64,000 bases of DNA from Marixanthomonas ophiurae (lineage in GTDB: Bacteria; Bacteroidota; Bacteroidia; Flavobacteriales; Flavobacteriaceae): assembly GCF_003413745.1 (NCBI RefSeq), contig NZ_QVID01000001.1, positions 124,001 through 188,000 of the forward strand, read 5' to 3'. Below the pieces are notes generated by a model. The model saw nothing but the letters and a program-made list of their open reading frames with translations. It did not search any database and was not told the DNA's origin. The first letter of the stretch is position 1; the number at the start of each line of letters is the position of its first letter. Of this stretch, positions 15,876 through 23,838 are shown in pieces. The position numbers and the translations under genes were made by a program.

Positions 15876-16619
15876 ATGAATGAATTTTACTCTTTAAAAA
15901 ATGAAAATTCGGCAGAAAACAAATTTCAATTAACTGATTTGGGAAATACTTTTATTTCTGCGATTATAGGAAAACGCTCTAGAACTGGTTGGGGAGAAAG
16001 TAAAAATTCAAGTCAAACCTTTTTTAGAGAACCAACGGAAGAAGATTATAATAGACATTTTGCTAATAAAATAATGGACTTTAATCCTACTTATGAAATA
16101 GAGCAATTATTAGAATTTCATTTTAAGTTTTACACGAAAAATAATCCTTCAAAAAAAGAAACATTTTTAAAACATATAAAATACATTGTTCTACCAATAA
16201 TTAAAGGATATAAAAATTCAAATGTTCAAACTGAACTCGTTGAAGAATGGTTAGTAAATAAAATGGGAGGAAAAGAAAGTGATAATTTTAATTTCAAATT
16301 TGGAGACATTAATTCGCCCGCTCAATTTCAAATTAATTCTAACAATTCAGTACAAAAACAAAACGTTGAATATTCTAATGAAAACGTTAAAGAGCTTTTT
16401 GAGTTAATAAAGAAAGATTTAAAAAAACTCAACATTACTGAGCAAGAGGAATTAAAATATGAAATAAGAAACGCGGAAAATAAATTTGATAAAGGAAAGG
16501 ATATTCATAACCGACTTCTAATAATTGGAGATTTAATTAAAGATATTGGAATCGGAGTTTTCACAAGCTTAGTTTCTTCACCACTTTATGAAATTATGAA
16601 ACCATTATTAGGGATATAA
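15876..16619 (+). CDS. Orphan protein, unknown function
   Basis: 247 aa, no signal peptide. Three parts can be seen. Residues 1-130 are mostly helical. Residues about 145-170 are a polar linker (FKFGDINSPAQFQINSNNSVQ) of the Asn/Gln-rich kind that often precedes an effector or membrane module in bacterial defence and abortive-infection-type proteins. Residues 172-225 are a Lys/Glu-rich probable coiled coil, followed by a hydrophobic C-terminus (IGIGVFTSLVSSPLYEIM). I do not recognise the family; a defence link is inference only. The gene is AT-rich compared with its neighbours and sits between the phased arrays and a cassette-like spacer, which suggests transfer. Confidence 0.6.
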   Translation: MNEFYSLKNENSAENKFQLTDLGNTFISAIIGKRSRTGWGESKNSSQTFFREPTEEDYNRHFANKIMDFNPTYEIEQLLEFHFKFYTKNNPSKKETFLKHIKYIVLPIIKGYKNSNVQTELVEEWLVNKMGGKESDNFNFKFGDINSPAQFQINSNNSVQKQNVEYSNENVKELFELIKKDLKKLNITEQEELKYEIRNAENKFDKGKDIHNRLLIIGDLIKDIGIGVFTSLVSSPLYEIMKPLLGI

Positions 16620-16839
16620 AAACGTCTTACAACACCGTATCCTATGAAAAGCACTAGTCCAGTCCTTCACAGTCAATGTTTTAATCTGGCTATATTTATA
16701 AGAAAGATAAAAATAGAAATTAAAATTTCAGCTCTGTGCTCAATCCAAAAATAATCACTAATTTACACGCTACGAGACATATACAGAGTCATTAGTAATA
16801 ATTAAATGACTAAATTACCTGATGGTTAAAGTTCTAAGT
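16620..16839. other. Spacer with cassette-end-like sequence, no gene
   Basis: Directly after the stop comes ACGTCTTACAACACCGTAT, a sequence type that often begins the spacers between single-gene units in flavobacterial genomic islands. The rest is AT-rich, with no promoter box or gene that I could support. Confidence 0.3.
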
Positions 16840-18027
16840 ATGAAAAAATATACGTTACTATTTGTTCTTTTACTAAGTGTTAGCTATTCGGCATCATCAC
16901 AAATAAAGGAAACAAAGGAGGTAAAAATACCTACTGTCGAGTTCAGACAAGGGATATACTATTTAGAATTGGATGGTACTACTGCATACGAAAGAGGCTT
17001 TCAGCATGGAAGAGCTCTAGAGTTTGTCATCAAAAAATCTCTGGATAATTTTGAAAACTGGATAACGGAAAATACAACGATAAATGTTCCCGGTGAAGCC
17101 ATTTCCGATTTTGCGACTGGTAAAGGATATATGCAATCTGTCAAAGACCAATTACCTGAATTGTTTAATGAGTTTCAAGGAATTGTTGATGGAGCTCAAG
17201 TTGATTTTAACAAGCTTTTTTCTTATCAAAGTTTTGATGAGTTCTATTCTTATTTAGAAGCTGGCAATCATTTTAAGACAAAAGAAGGAAATTGCACCAC
17301 AACAGGTGTTTTAGGCAGAGAAAACCAAGCAAATTTCCTTACACACAATAATGATCTTCCTAGTTATCATAAAGGTGCAGTAACTGTCTTAAAAGTTAAG
17401 TACCCAAACACAGATTTAGTCATCCTCCAACAAACATTTGCTGGTCAGATTGGTCAAAATGGAGTTAACAACTATGGGGTTGCGGTAGGAATTAATACAA
17501 TAATTGATCTACCTGTATCTAATAACGGAATTCCTGTTTCATTTAATGTACGAAAAATACTGGAGTCAAAGAACATTACCGAATCCCTTGAATATCTCAA
17601 AAAGGTAGATTTTGGAACCTCAATGAATTACTTAATTGCTGATAGGGAAACTGCAATTGCAGTAGAAACTTGGGAAGATACTATTCAAGTTATTGACAAT
17701 AAAGAACAGCAATATATAGCGCATACCAATCATACCCTTCAAAAAAACGCTCCTGTTATTTACCAGATAGATGAAGCTGTAAACGATAGTAGCTTTGGCT
17801 ATACTTATGCAAGGTTAAATCTAGCTAATAAAATTTTAGAAGCTAATGCTAACACAATAGATTATGAAGGGTTGAGGAAATTAAAATCAACTCCGCCTAT
17901 ACTTAATAGCAACACCATTATGGGTACCATTATAAGTATTCCGAAAAAGGGATTTCCTATTTTATGGACTACTCCAGGTTCGCCCAATTTGTTTGGCCAT
18001 GTGAAGTTTACATTTGATGAAAAATAA
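16840..18027 (+). CDS. Secreted C45-type autoproteolytic acyltransferase/hydrolase
   Basis: 395 aa from the ATG at 16840 (a second ATG at 16822 would add six residues before the signal peptide). The signal peptide is residues 1-20, ending SASSQ. The body matches the acyl-CoA:6-aminopenicillanate acyltransferase/C45 peptidase family, an Ntn-hydrolase fold related to bile salt hydrolases. GFQHGRALE lies near the N-terminus, and GNCTTTGVLG holds the Cys (about residue 152) that becomes the N-terminal nucleophile after self-cleavage, followed by LTHNNDLP and NGVNNYGVAVGINT. The natural substrate is unknown; amide hydrolysis in the periplasm is likely. It ends just before a second hydrolase gene. 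Confidence 0.8.
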   Translation: MKKYTLLFVLLLSVSYSASSQIKETKEVKIPTVEFRQGIYYLELDGTTAYERGFQHGRALEFVIKKSLDNFENWITENTTINVPGEAISDFATGKGYMQSVKDQLPELFNEFQGIVDGAQVDFNKLFSYQSFDEFYSYLEAGNHFKTKEGNCTTTGVLGRENQANFLTHNNDLPSYHKGAVTVLKVKYPNTDLVILQQTFAGQIGQNGVNNYGVAVGINTIIDLPVSNNGIPVSFNVRKILESKNITESLEYLKKVDFGTSMNYLIADRETAIAVETWEDTIQVIDNKEQQYIAHTNHTLQKNAPVIYQIDEAVNDSSFGYTYARLNLANKILEANANTIDYEGLRKLKSTPPILNSNTIMGTIISIPKKGFPILWTTPGSPNLFGHVKFTFDEK

Positions 18028-18029
18028 AG

Positions 18030-18110
18030 CTACTAACAATGGACATGAAATAACACCTCCCGTTCGGTCGGTACGCTTTATTTACGAGCCGTTACACCCA
18101 ATTAAAACAA
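18030..18110. other. Possible attC-like cassette junction
   Basis: Between the two hydrolase genes, TAACACCTC and TACGAGCCGTTA (about 18043-18095) form an imperfect inverted pair enclosing a GC-richer CCGTTCGGTCGGTACGC segment. Spacer length and symmetry recall integron attC sites, but the core sites do not match the consensus well and no integrase is in the window. Confidence 0.25.
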
Positions 18111-18115
18111 AAATT

Positions 18116-19294
18116 ATGAGAACAGCTATAAATAAAATCATAACACTATCATTTTCAATTTTAATTATAGTTACGTTAATTGGTTGTAACTCAAAAAATA
18201 AAGACGCAACTAAAGACACACAAAAAGTAACTCCCCAAGATGCTCTTTCCGCCGTGATTGATTCTATTAATTCAGAAATAAATAACGGAGATTATGGATT
18301 AATTGACCGTTTTATGGTCATACAAAATGACGAGTTATTGGCAGATTATAAATATGAACAGGACTATGAAATCATTGTTCAAAAATATGACACCACCAAT
18401 CATCAATACAATTTCAATAATACGGATTGGCACCCTTATTACAAAAAAAGTGAATTGCACACCCTTCAATCAGTAACCAAAAGTATCACCTCAATCCTTT
18501 TAGGCATTGCATTGGATTTGAACGAAGGTTATAATGTAAGCAACCAAGCAATGCCGTTGTTGACTGGTTATGATACTGACTTTCAAGATAAACGAAAGCA
18601 AAATATATCTATTGAAGATTTATTGACTATGAGAAGTGGAATACAATGGAATGAAGAGACTGATCATAATGACCATACAAATGACTGTTTTAGGCTGGAA
18701 TCAAGTGACAATTGGATAAAATATGTGTTGAGCAAACCTATGGATACCATACCAGGAACAAAATTTGTGTATAATGGTGGAGGAACCGTGCTTTTAGGTA
18801 GGATCGTTAGAACCATTACTGGAAAACGAATCGATAAATGGGCAGAGGAAAAATTATTTGAGCCACTCGGCATCACAGAATACTATTGGAAAGAAACGCC
18901 TGATGGAGAAATTGATACAGAAGGCGGTTTATATCTAATGGCAGAAGACTTGGCTAAAATTGGCACATTATTTCTCAATAAAGGAAAATGGAACGGTAAG
19001 CAAATTGTGTCTGAAAGTTGGGTCACAACATCCACAAGCCCTTTACTGAAAAACGTAAAACCGCAATGGCGAGATGTAACAGGATATGGGTATCAATGGT
19101 GGATTCCTGAATATACGGATAATGGAAAAACCAATATTTATTCCGCCAATGGATATGGAGGTCAGTATTTAATGGTGGCGCCAGCCCACCAGTTAATAAT
19201 CGTCTTTAATGGCTGGAATATTAATAGTGAGCCAGAAATGTCCACTTATAGAGTTTTGCGAGACAGAATAATCCCTGCACTTAAAAATAAATAA
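18116..19294 (+). CDS. Serine hydrolase lipoprotein, beta-lactamase class C family
   Basis: 392 aa from the ATG at 18116. The open frame starts at 18014, inside the previous gene, but the lipoprotein signal (LIVTLIGC, Cys at about residue 24) fits the later start. The penicillin-binding fold is shown by SVTKS (SxxK, catalytic Ser and Lys; about residues 117-121), YNGGG (Tyr of YxN) and NGYGGQY in place of the KTG/HxG box. EETDHNDHTNDC and the IEDLLTMRSGIQW stretch are usual for this family. Likely a periplasmic esterase, amidase or peptidase; beta-lactam hydrolysis cannot be inferred. Confidence 0.85.
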   Translation: MRTAINKIITLSFSILIIVTLIGCNSKNKDATKDTQKVTPQDALSAVIDSINSEINNGDYGLIDRFMVIQNDELLADYKYEQDYEIIVQKYDTTNHQYNFNNTDWHPYYKKSELHTLQSVTKSITSILLGIALDLNEGYNVSNQAMPLLTGYDTDFQDKRKQNISIEDLLTMRSGIQWNEETDHNDHTNDCFRLESSDNWIKYVLSKPMDTIPGTKFVYNGGGTVLLGRIVRTITGKRIDKWAEEKLFEPLGITEYYWKETPDGEIDTEGGLYLMAEDLAKIGTLFLNKGKWNGKQIVSESWVTTSTSPLLKNVKPQWRDVTGYGYQWWIPEYTDNGKTNIYSANGYGGQYLMVAPAHQLIIVFNGWNINSEPEMSTYRVLRDRIIPALKNK

Positions 19295-19299
19295 CTGGA

Positions 19300-19405
19300 A
19301 ACAACGCTTCCTAAAAAAACACGAATCCCTGCTCTAAAATCATTATTTTTATAATTGCTAAATTCAAGACGTGGTTATTGGCACCATTACTTGTTAGACA
19401 AAAAC
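19300..19405. other. attC-like spacer between hydrolase and DJ-1-like genes
   Basis: The spacer begins GGAAACAACGC and ends ACGTGGTTATTGGC then ACTTGTTAGACA. The two ends are imperfectly complementary (ACAACG against CGTGGT). The terminal GTTAGAC fits the integron core site GTTRRRY. This supports a cassette-type junction, but the 5-prime core is not convincing. Confidence 0.35.
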
Positions 19406-19416
19406 ATAAAAATAGT

Positions 19417-20172
19417 ATGAGCGCAAGAGGAATTATATTAGTTCTAATGGTTGCAACTCTTTTATTCAGTTGCAACAATGAAAAAACAAAAACAACACCC
19501 GAAACTACTCCCGTGAATAAAACGGAAAAGGCGACAGACACCTTAACCAAACACCTAAAACCTTTTAAAGCTGAATTGCCGACCATTGGACTTTTAATGT
19601 ATAATGGCGTACTACAAAGTGAAGTGATTGCAACTTCAGATGTTTTTGCAAAACCTTCCGAAACTGGCGAACAACTTTTTAACGTCATTAGCATAGCCGA
19701 AACCAAACAGCCCATCACGACCGAAGAAGGCATGCACTTTGTTCCAGATTATACGTTTGATAACTGCCCAAAATTAGACGCGCTGTTTGTTCCCAGCGCC
19801 TACGATATGTATGCACAAGTACACAACAAAAAAATTGTAGATTTTATTAAAGAGAAAAACAAGGAAACCAAATATACCGTTAGCAATTGCGCCGGTGCTC
19901 AATTAATTGGAAGATCTGGAATTGCGGACGGACATAAAATCGTTACTTGGATTGGCGGAGGCGAACAATTGCAAAAAGATTACCCGAAGTTAAAAGTGCA
20001 GAACGATAGTTTGGTGACATTCGTGGAAGACGGTAAATTTTTATCTTCTAACGGAAATTTGGCAAGTTATATTTCTGCGCTTACTTTAGTCGAAAAAATG
20101 ACCAGTCCCGAACACAGAAAGTTTGTTGAAAGCTACCTATACCTGGACCGGCTTCAGAATTGGAAAAAATAA
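19417..20172 (+). CDS. DJ-1/PfpI family lipoprotein
   Basis: 251 aa from the ATG at 19417, chosen because it starts the lipoprotein signal MSARGIILVLMVATLLFSC (lipidated Cys at residue 19); an upstream ATG at 19378 lies in the spacer. After a TTPETTP-rich linker comes a class I glutamine-amidotransferase-like DJ-1/PfpI domain, with LFVPSAYDMY and the nucleophile elbow SNCAGAQLIGRSGI. The following TWIGG replaces the THW often seen in AraC-type members. DJ-1 relatives act as deglycase-, hydratase- or chaperone-like proteins; the function here is unknown. Periplasmic or outer-membrane anchoring is unusual for the family. Confidence 0.8.
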   Translation: MSARGIILVLMVATLLFSCNNEKTKTTPETTPVNKTEKATDTLTKHLKPFKAELPTIGLLMYNGVLQSEVIATSDVFAKPSETGEQLFNVISIAETKQPITTEEGMHFVPDYTFDNCPKLDALFVPSAYDMYAQVHNKKIVDFIKEKNKETKYTVSNCAGAQLIGRSGIADGHKIVTWIGGGEQLQKDYPKLKVQNDSLVTFVEDGKFLSSNGNLASYISALTLVEKMTSPEHRKFVESYLYLDRLQNWKK

Positions 20173-20193
20173 TTTTAAAAAATAAGAAACTGC

Positions 20194-20778
20194 ATGTCGC
20201 CGGCATATTATACCGATAAAACATTCACAAAGCACCATAACATCGAAAACCCATTACCAAAAGGGGATTATGAAGGTTGCACTTTTAATCAATGTGACTT
20301 TTCCAATGCTAACTTGAGTGATTTTCGCTTTATTGAATGTGAGTTTATAGATTGTAATATAAGCAACGTACAACTGAACAAAACGGCATTACAAGATGTA
20401 ACTTTCACCAACTGCAAGTTATGGGGATTACGGTTTGAGATCTGTAGTACGTTTGGGTTTTCAATTGTGTTTATTAAATGCCAGCTAAATCATGCTTCTT
20501 TTTACAAAATGGATGTATCCCGTAGCAGTTTTGTCCACTGCAATTTATTGGAGGTAGATTTTACCGAAAGCAACCTCAGCGGTTGTAAACTGGAACAATG
20601 TGATTTGCAGCGAGCCATTTTTCATAGCACCAATCTGGAAAAAACGGACTTTAGAACATCGACCAACTATTCCATAAACCCCGAACGAAACAAACTAAAA
20701 GGCGCATTGTTTTCTATGCCAGAGGTGATTGGGCTGCTAAACACTTATAATATACATATTGAGGGCATTAACACCTAA
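20194..20778 (+). CDS. Pentapeptide repeat protein (Qnr/MfpA-like fold)
   Basis: 194 aa. About 28 tandem A(D/N)LXX-type pentapeptides are visible, such as CDFSN-ANLSD-FRFIE-CEFID-CNISN and later CNLLE-VDFTE-SNLSG-CKLEQ-CDLQR-AIFHS, with Cys common at the i-2 position. These build a right-handed quadrilateral beta-helix. The length and a C-terminal helical tail (MPEVIGLLNTYNIHIEGI) resemble Qnr and MfpA, DNA mimics that protect gyrase, but sequence alone cannot prove gyrase binding or quinolone protection. It lies 11 bp before the SMR gene, so co-transcription is likely. Confidence 0.85.
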   Translation: MSPAYYTDKTFTKHHNIENPLPKGDYEGCTFNQCDFSNANLSDFRFIECEFIDCNISNVQLNKTALQDVTFTNCKLWGLRFEICSTFGFSIVFIKCQLNHASFYKMDVSRSSFVHCNLLEVDFTESNLSGCKLEQCDLQRAIFHSTNLEKTDFRTSTNYSINPERNKLKGALFSMPEVIGLLNTYNIHIEGINT

Positions 20779-20789
20779 TACACCTACTA

Positions 20790-21116
20790 ATGAATTGGAT
20801 TATCCTTATAATCGCTGGCCTTTTTGAAGTAAGTTTTGCCTTCTGCTTAGGAAAAGCAAAAGAAGCAACCGGCACTATTGCTACGTATTGGTACGTTGGG
20901 TTTTTAATCTGTCTTGCCATTAGTATGTTCTTATTGGTAAAAGCCACCCAAACCTTACCTATTGGAACAGCTTATGCAGTCTGGACCGGAATAGGCGCTG
21001 TAGGGACTGTACTCATCGGGATTTTTATCTTTAAAGAACCCGCTGACTTCTGGAGAGTCTTCTTTATAACAACCCTTATTATCTCTATTGTAGGGTTAAA
21101 AGTTGTTTCCCACTAG
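20790..21116 (+). CDS. sugE: SMR family exporter, SugE/Gdx (guanidinium) type
   Basis: 108 aa with four transmembrane helices and the essential membrane Glu in GLFEVSFAFCLGKA (Glu13). The stretch LPIGTAYAVWTGIGAVGTVLIGIFIFKEP is nearly the SugE/Gdx signature; in E. coli Gdx this group exports guanidinium in exchange for protons, whereas EmrE-type SMRs export drugs. I see no guanidine riboswitch in the short upstream space. The gene directly follows the pentapeptide gene. Confidence 0.88.
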   Translation: MNWIILIIAGLFEVSFAFCLGKAKEATGTIATYWYVGFLICLAISMFLLVKATQTLPIGTAYAVWTGIGAVGTVLIGIFIFKEPADFWRVFFITTLIISIVGLKVVSH

Positions 21117-21163
21117 CAAAAAGAATTTTAAAACAGGTATTTAGTAACCAATTTATTTTTATG

Positions 21164-21171
21164 TATCTTTA
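21164..21171 (+). promoter_or_regulatory. -7 promoter box upstream of the gene at 21285
   Basis: TATCTTTA, matching the box used before several genes here. If it is active the mRNA has a leader of roughly 105 nt that includes the hairpin at 21209-21240. Confidence 0.35.
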
Positions 21172-21208
21172 ACTTACCCTATTATCTTTCAACCTACTAT
21201 AGCTTTCT

Positions 21209-21240
21209 GGTATTCCGTAAATCGGTTCGGGATTTATACC
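21209..21240 (+). other. Leader hairpin before the TTG-start secreted protein
   Basis: TAAATC (21218-21223), loop GGTTCGG, GATTTA (21231-21236), with an outer GGTA (21209-21212) pairing to TACC (21237-21240). It sits between a candidate promoter and a gene with a TTG start, where it could influence translation. Confidence 0.35.
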
Positions 21241-21284
21241 GTTTCTTTTAAGCGATGTATTGAGCTTATCGAAATATTGTTGGT

Positions 21285-21758
21285 TTGAAATTTTACTGTT
21301 TTTTATTTTTCTTGTGTGTCTTCGGAAGTGCTATTGCACAACGTCCCTTACCCGAGGAATGTTTTTTAAAGAAAACCAATGAAGCTTGGATTAAAGAGTT
21401 TAAAAAAGCTGAAACTACCGAGTTTCAGTTAGAGCTCATTAAAGAAAAGCTATTTTCTGACGCCATATATCTAGACAATGAAAAAAAGATTACTCCAAAA
21501 GAAGATCGGTGCGGTTGTCCTATTCGGTTTGGTATTATCATCCAAGGTAAAAAATGGTTGGTGCTAGATCTTAACGAAAACCCAGGATTAGAAGATTTAT
21601 TCCCAGATATAAACACTGAAACCATTGACCGCATAAAGCTAAGCGAGTTTGAAGAAAACAAGCTCAACCGATACGCCGTTGACAACTGTTCCGGCGTTAC
21701 ATTATATACCAACAGTAGAGACCTAAAACGAAGGATACGAAAGTTGGATATAGAATAA
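21285..21758 (+). CDS. Secreted protein, unknown function (TTG start)
   Basis: 157 aa. The start is TTG: the only upstream in-frame ATG (21255) is closed by a stop two codons later, while TTG gives a well-formed signal peptide (KFYCFLFFLCVFGSAIAQ). The mature protein has five Cys (PEECF, RCGC, NCSG) that could form disulfides and is otherwise highly charged. I recognise no family. Convergent with the DEAD-box gene. Confidence 0.65.
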   Translation: MKFYCFLFFLCVFGSAIAQRPLPEECFLKKTNEAWIKEFKKAETTEFQLELIKEKLFSDAIYLDNEKKITPKEDRCGCPIRFGIIIQGKKWLVLDLNENPGLEDLFPDINTETIDRIKLSEFEENKLNRYAVDNCSGVTLYTNSRDLKRRIRKLDIE

Positions 21759-21785
21759 AAAGCTATTCCACGCTATACATATCAA

Positions 21786-23036
21786 TTACCGATTACGTCG
21801 CCGTTTTGAACCTCCAGATGATTTATTCTTTCGTGAATTATTTCGTTGTGAACGGTGGTTCGCTTTGTTATCGGCTTTTTTGTCCAATACTTCTTTTAAA
21901 GTTTCAGTAACCTCAAAACCGGGTATCACTTCACTCTGCAGGCGTTCGCCTAAAAGTTTTTCAATACCACGAACGTATTCATTTTCATCTACACTCACAA
22001 TAGAAATAGCCTCACCAGAGGCTCCTGCCCTACCGGTACGTCCAATGCGGTGTACATAATCTTCAGGAACGTTGGGTAGTTCATAGTTAATAACGTGTGG
22101 CAATAAAGGGATGTCAAGTCCGCGAGCAGCGATATCGGTTGCTACCAATACGCGGGTTTTACCACTTTTAAATCCAGCAAGGGCTTTGGTTCGTGCCCCT
22201 TGACTTTTGTTTCCGTGAATGGCTGCAGCCGTTATTCCGGCCTTCTCCAATTTTTGGCTCAAGCGGTTTGCTCCGTGTTTGGTACGGGTGAAAATCAGCA
22301 CTTGTTGCCAGTCACCCTCATCAATCAGCTTCGTGACCAATTGTGTTTTTTTAGTTTTATCTGTTCGATAAATTAGCTGATCTACTTTTTCTGCCGTAGT
22401 ATTTTCAGGAGTGGCTTCTACCATCACCGGATTGTGCAAAAAGGTGTTGGCCAGCTTTTTAATATCTTTTGAAAACGTAGCTGAAAACAATAAGTTCTGC
22501 CGTTTTGAAGGCATCACTGCAAGAATTTTTTTAATATCGCGAAGAAAACCCATATCGAGCATTCTATCGGCCTCATCCAATACTAATATTTCAATATTGG
22601 CTAACGAAACAAGGTTTCGGCTTTGCAAATCGAGCAAACGTCCTGGTGTTGCCACTAAAATATCGACTCCTTTACGTAACGCTTTTATTTGAGGTTTTTC
22701 GCTAACACCTCCAAAAATGACAGTACCGTTGCAATTAGTAAACTCACTATACGTGTTTACATCTTCCATTACTTGTGCTGCCAATTCACGGGTTGGGGTT
22801 AATACTAAAGCACGAACTGGGCGGTTATGCAAATGTTTTCCTGTGTTTAATATTTGTAACATAGGTAACGTAAAAGCAGCTGTTTTACCGGTTCCTGTTT
22901 GTGCAGATGCCAGTACATCTTTACGTTCTAATACTTTAGGGATTGCTTTTTGTTGAATAGGTGATGGAGTAGTATATCCTTTTTTGCTAATAGCTTTTAG
23001 CAAGGCTTCGGACAGCCCAAGTGATTTAAATGACAT
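21786..23036 (-). CDS. DEAD-box RNA helicase, RhlE-like
   Basis: 416 aa ATP-dependent RNA helicase. All core motifs are present: Q motif [23 protein letters not shown], Ia PTRELA, Ib [39 protein letters not shown] and [12 protein letters not shown]. The C-terminal 45 residues are a basic, disordered tail ([18 protein letters not shown]), common in RhlE-type proteins. Probable roles are ribosome assembly or RNA turnover at low temperature. A TATCTTTG box at 23094-23101 is its candidate promoter. Confidence 0.93.
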   Translation of the reverse strand: MSFKSLGLSEALLKAISKKGYTTPSPIQQKAIPKVLERKDVLASAQTGTGKTAAFTLPMLQILNTGKHLHNRPVRALVLTPTRELAAQVMEDVNTYSEFTNCNGTVIFGGVSEKPQIKALRKGVDILVATPGRLLDLQSRNLVSLANIEILVLDEADRMLDMGFLRDIKKILAVMPSKRQNLLFSATFSKDIKKLANTFLHNPVMVEATPENTTAEKVDQLIYRTDKTKKTQLVTKLIDEGDWQQVLIFTRTKHGANRLSQKLEKAGITAAAIHGNKSQGARTKALAGFKSGKTRVLVATDIAARGLDIPLLPHVINYELPNVPEDYVHRIGRTGRAGASGEAISIVSVDENEYVRGIEKLLGERLQSEVIPGFEVTETLKEVLDKKADNKANHRSQRNNSRKNKSSGGSKRRRNR

Positions 23037-23093
23037 ATAGGTTGTTTATAAATGGCTCTGAAGTTTTTAGTACGGCCATTTTTGAATTGACAG

Positions 23094-23101
23094 CAAAGAT
23101 A
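23094..23101 (-). promoter_or_regulatory. -7 promoter box of the DEAD-box gene
   Basis: Minus-strand TATCTTTG, a perfect TAnnTTTG, 57 bp before the ATG at 23036. No well-spaced -33 TTTG was found. Confidence 0.45.
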
Positions 23102-23265
23102 CACATATTTTTTCAATGGTAATCTCACTGTATAGTTGTTGGGACTTTTTGATAGCTATAGGAATTATCCTTCTTTTTTCTTACAAAGATTACGTAAAAA
23201 CACCTAACAGATAAGTAGCTAATTATCAGTAAATTACATATTACATAATTCTAAATCATATTACT

Positions 23266-23760
23266 ATGAAACATTCAATTTACCTTTTGTACATTAGTAT
23301 CATGCTACTACTAGGATGTAGTAAAGAGGATACAGTATTAGACACCACTAAGCAAATAGATTTTGCTGTAGAATCGATCGATTTTAAATTAACTCCAACT
23401 AATAACACTTCAAATATGGTTACCATCTCTGGAAGTATTATAAATGTTGGAGATTCTTTTTTTTCAGAAGGAGTAAAGCAAACTTTTTATTTATACGAAA
23501 GACCTTGGGGAACCGCCATAAACAGTAACGGAAATTTAATCGCCAAAAAAGAATTTTCGGCTTTAGAAACTGGAGAAAACATAACGATTGATTATTTAAG
23601 AGAATGGAATACTGAAATGTATTCAAATGGAATTTTTTGTCCTTCCTATCGGTTAGTCATTCGACATGATAGTGAAGTTGATGCATTTCCATTTCAAGAT
23701 AGCAACCCAACAAATAATATGATGGAACGATTTGGAAGTGACATTAATTTGCTTTTTTAA
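23266..23760 (+). CDS. Lipoprotein with CARDB-like beta domain
   Basis: 164 aa. Lipoprotein signal with Cys at about residue 18 (MLLLGC), followed by SKED. The rest is one beta-sandwich-like domain with CARDB-type features: VTISGSIINVGDSFFSEG, LETGENITIDYLREW, and a closing RHDSEVDAFPFQDSNPTNN. CARDB domains are Ig-like and occur in secreted adhesins and enzymes. The assignment is tentative and the role unknown. No partner gene is evident. Confidence 0.55.
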   Translation: MKHSIYLLYISIMLLLGCSKEDTVLDTTKQIDFAVESIDFKLTPTNNTSNMVTISGSIINVGDSFFSEGVKQTFYLYERPWGTAINSNGNLIAKKEFSALETGENITIDYLREWNTEMYSNGIFCPSYRLVIRHDSEVDAFPFQDSNPTNNMMERFGSDINLLF

Positions 23761-23786
23761 AGATATTAGCAGTAATTACGACCCTG

Positions 23787-23815
23787 TTGCATTTTTAAAA
23801 CTTTATATATCTTTA
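23787..23815 (+). promoter_or_regulatory. Promoter of the M28 peptidase gene
   Basis: TTG (23787-23789), an 18-bp spacer, then TATCTTTA (23808-23815), 23 bp before the ATG. This is the expected -33/-7 geometry of Bacteroidota primary-sigma promoters. Confidence 0.5.
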
Positions 23816-23838
23816 GAATCTTAAAAGCAACACTATTT

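Noticed and set aside
20700-20790. Guanidine riboswitch before the SugE/Gdx-type gene
   Set aside because: The space before the gene is only 11 bp and the preceding coding sequence contains none of the guanidine-riboswitch core motifs that I know.
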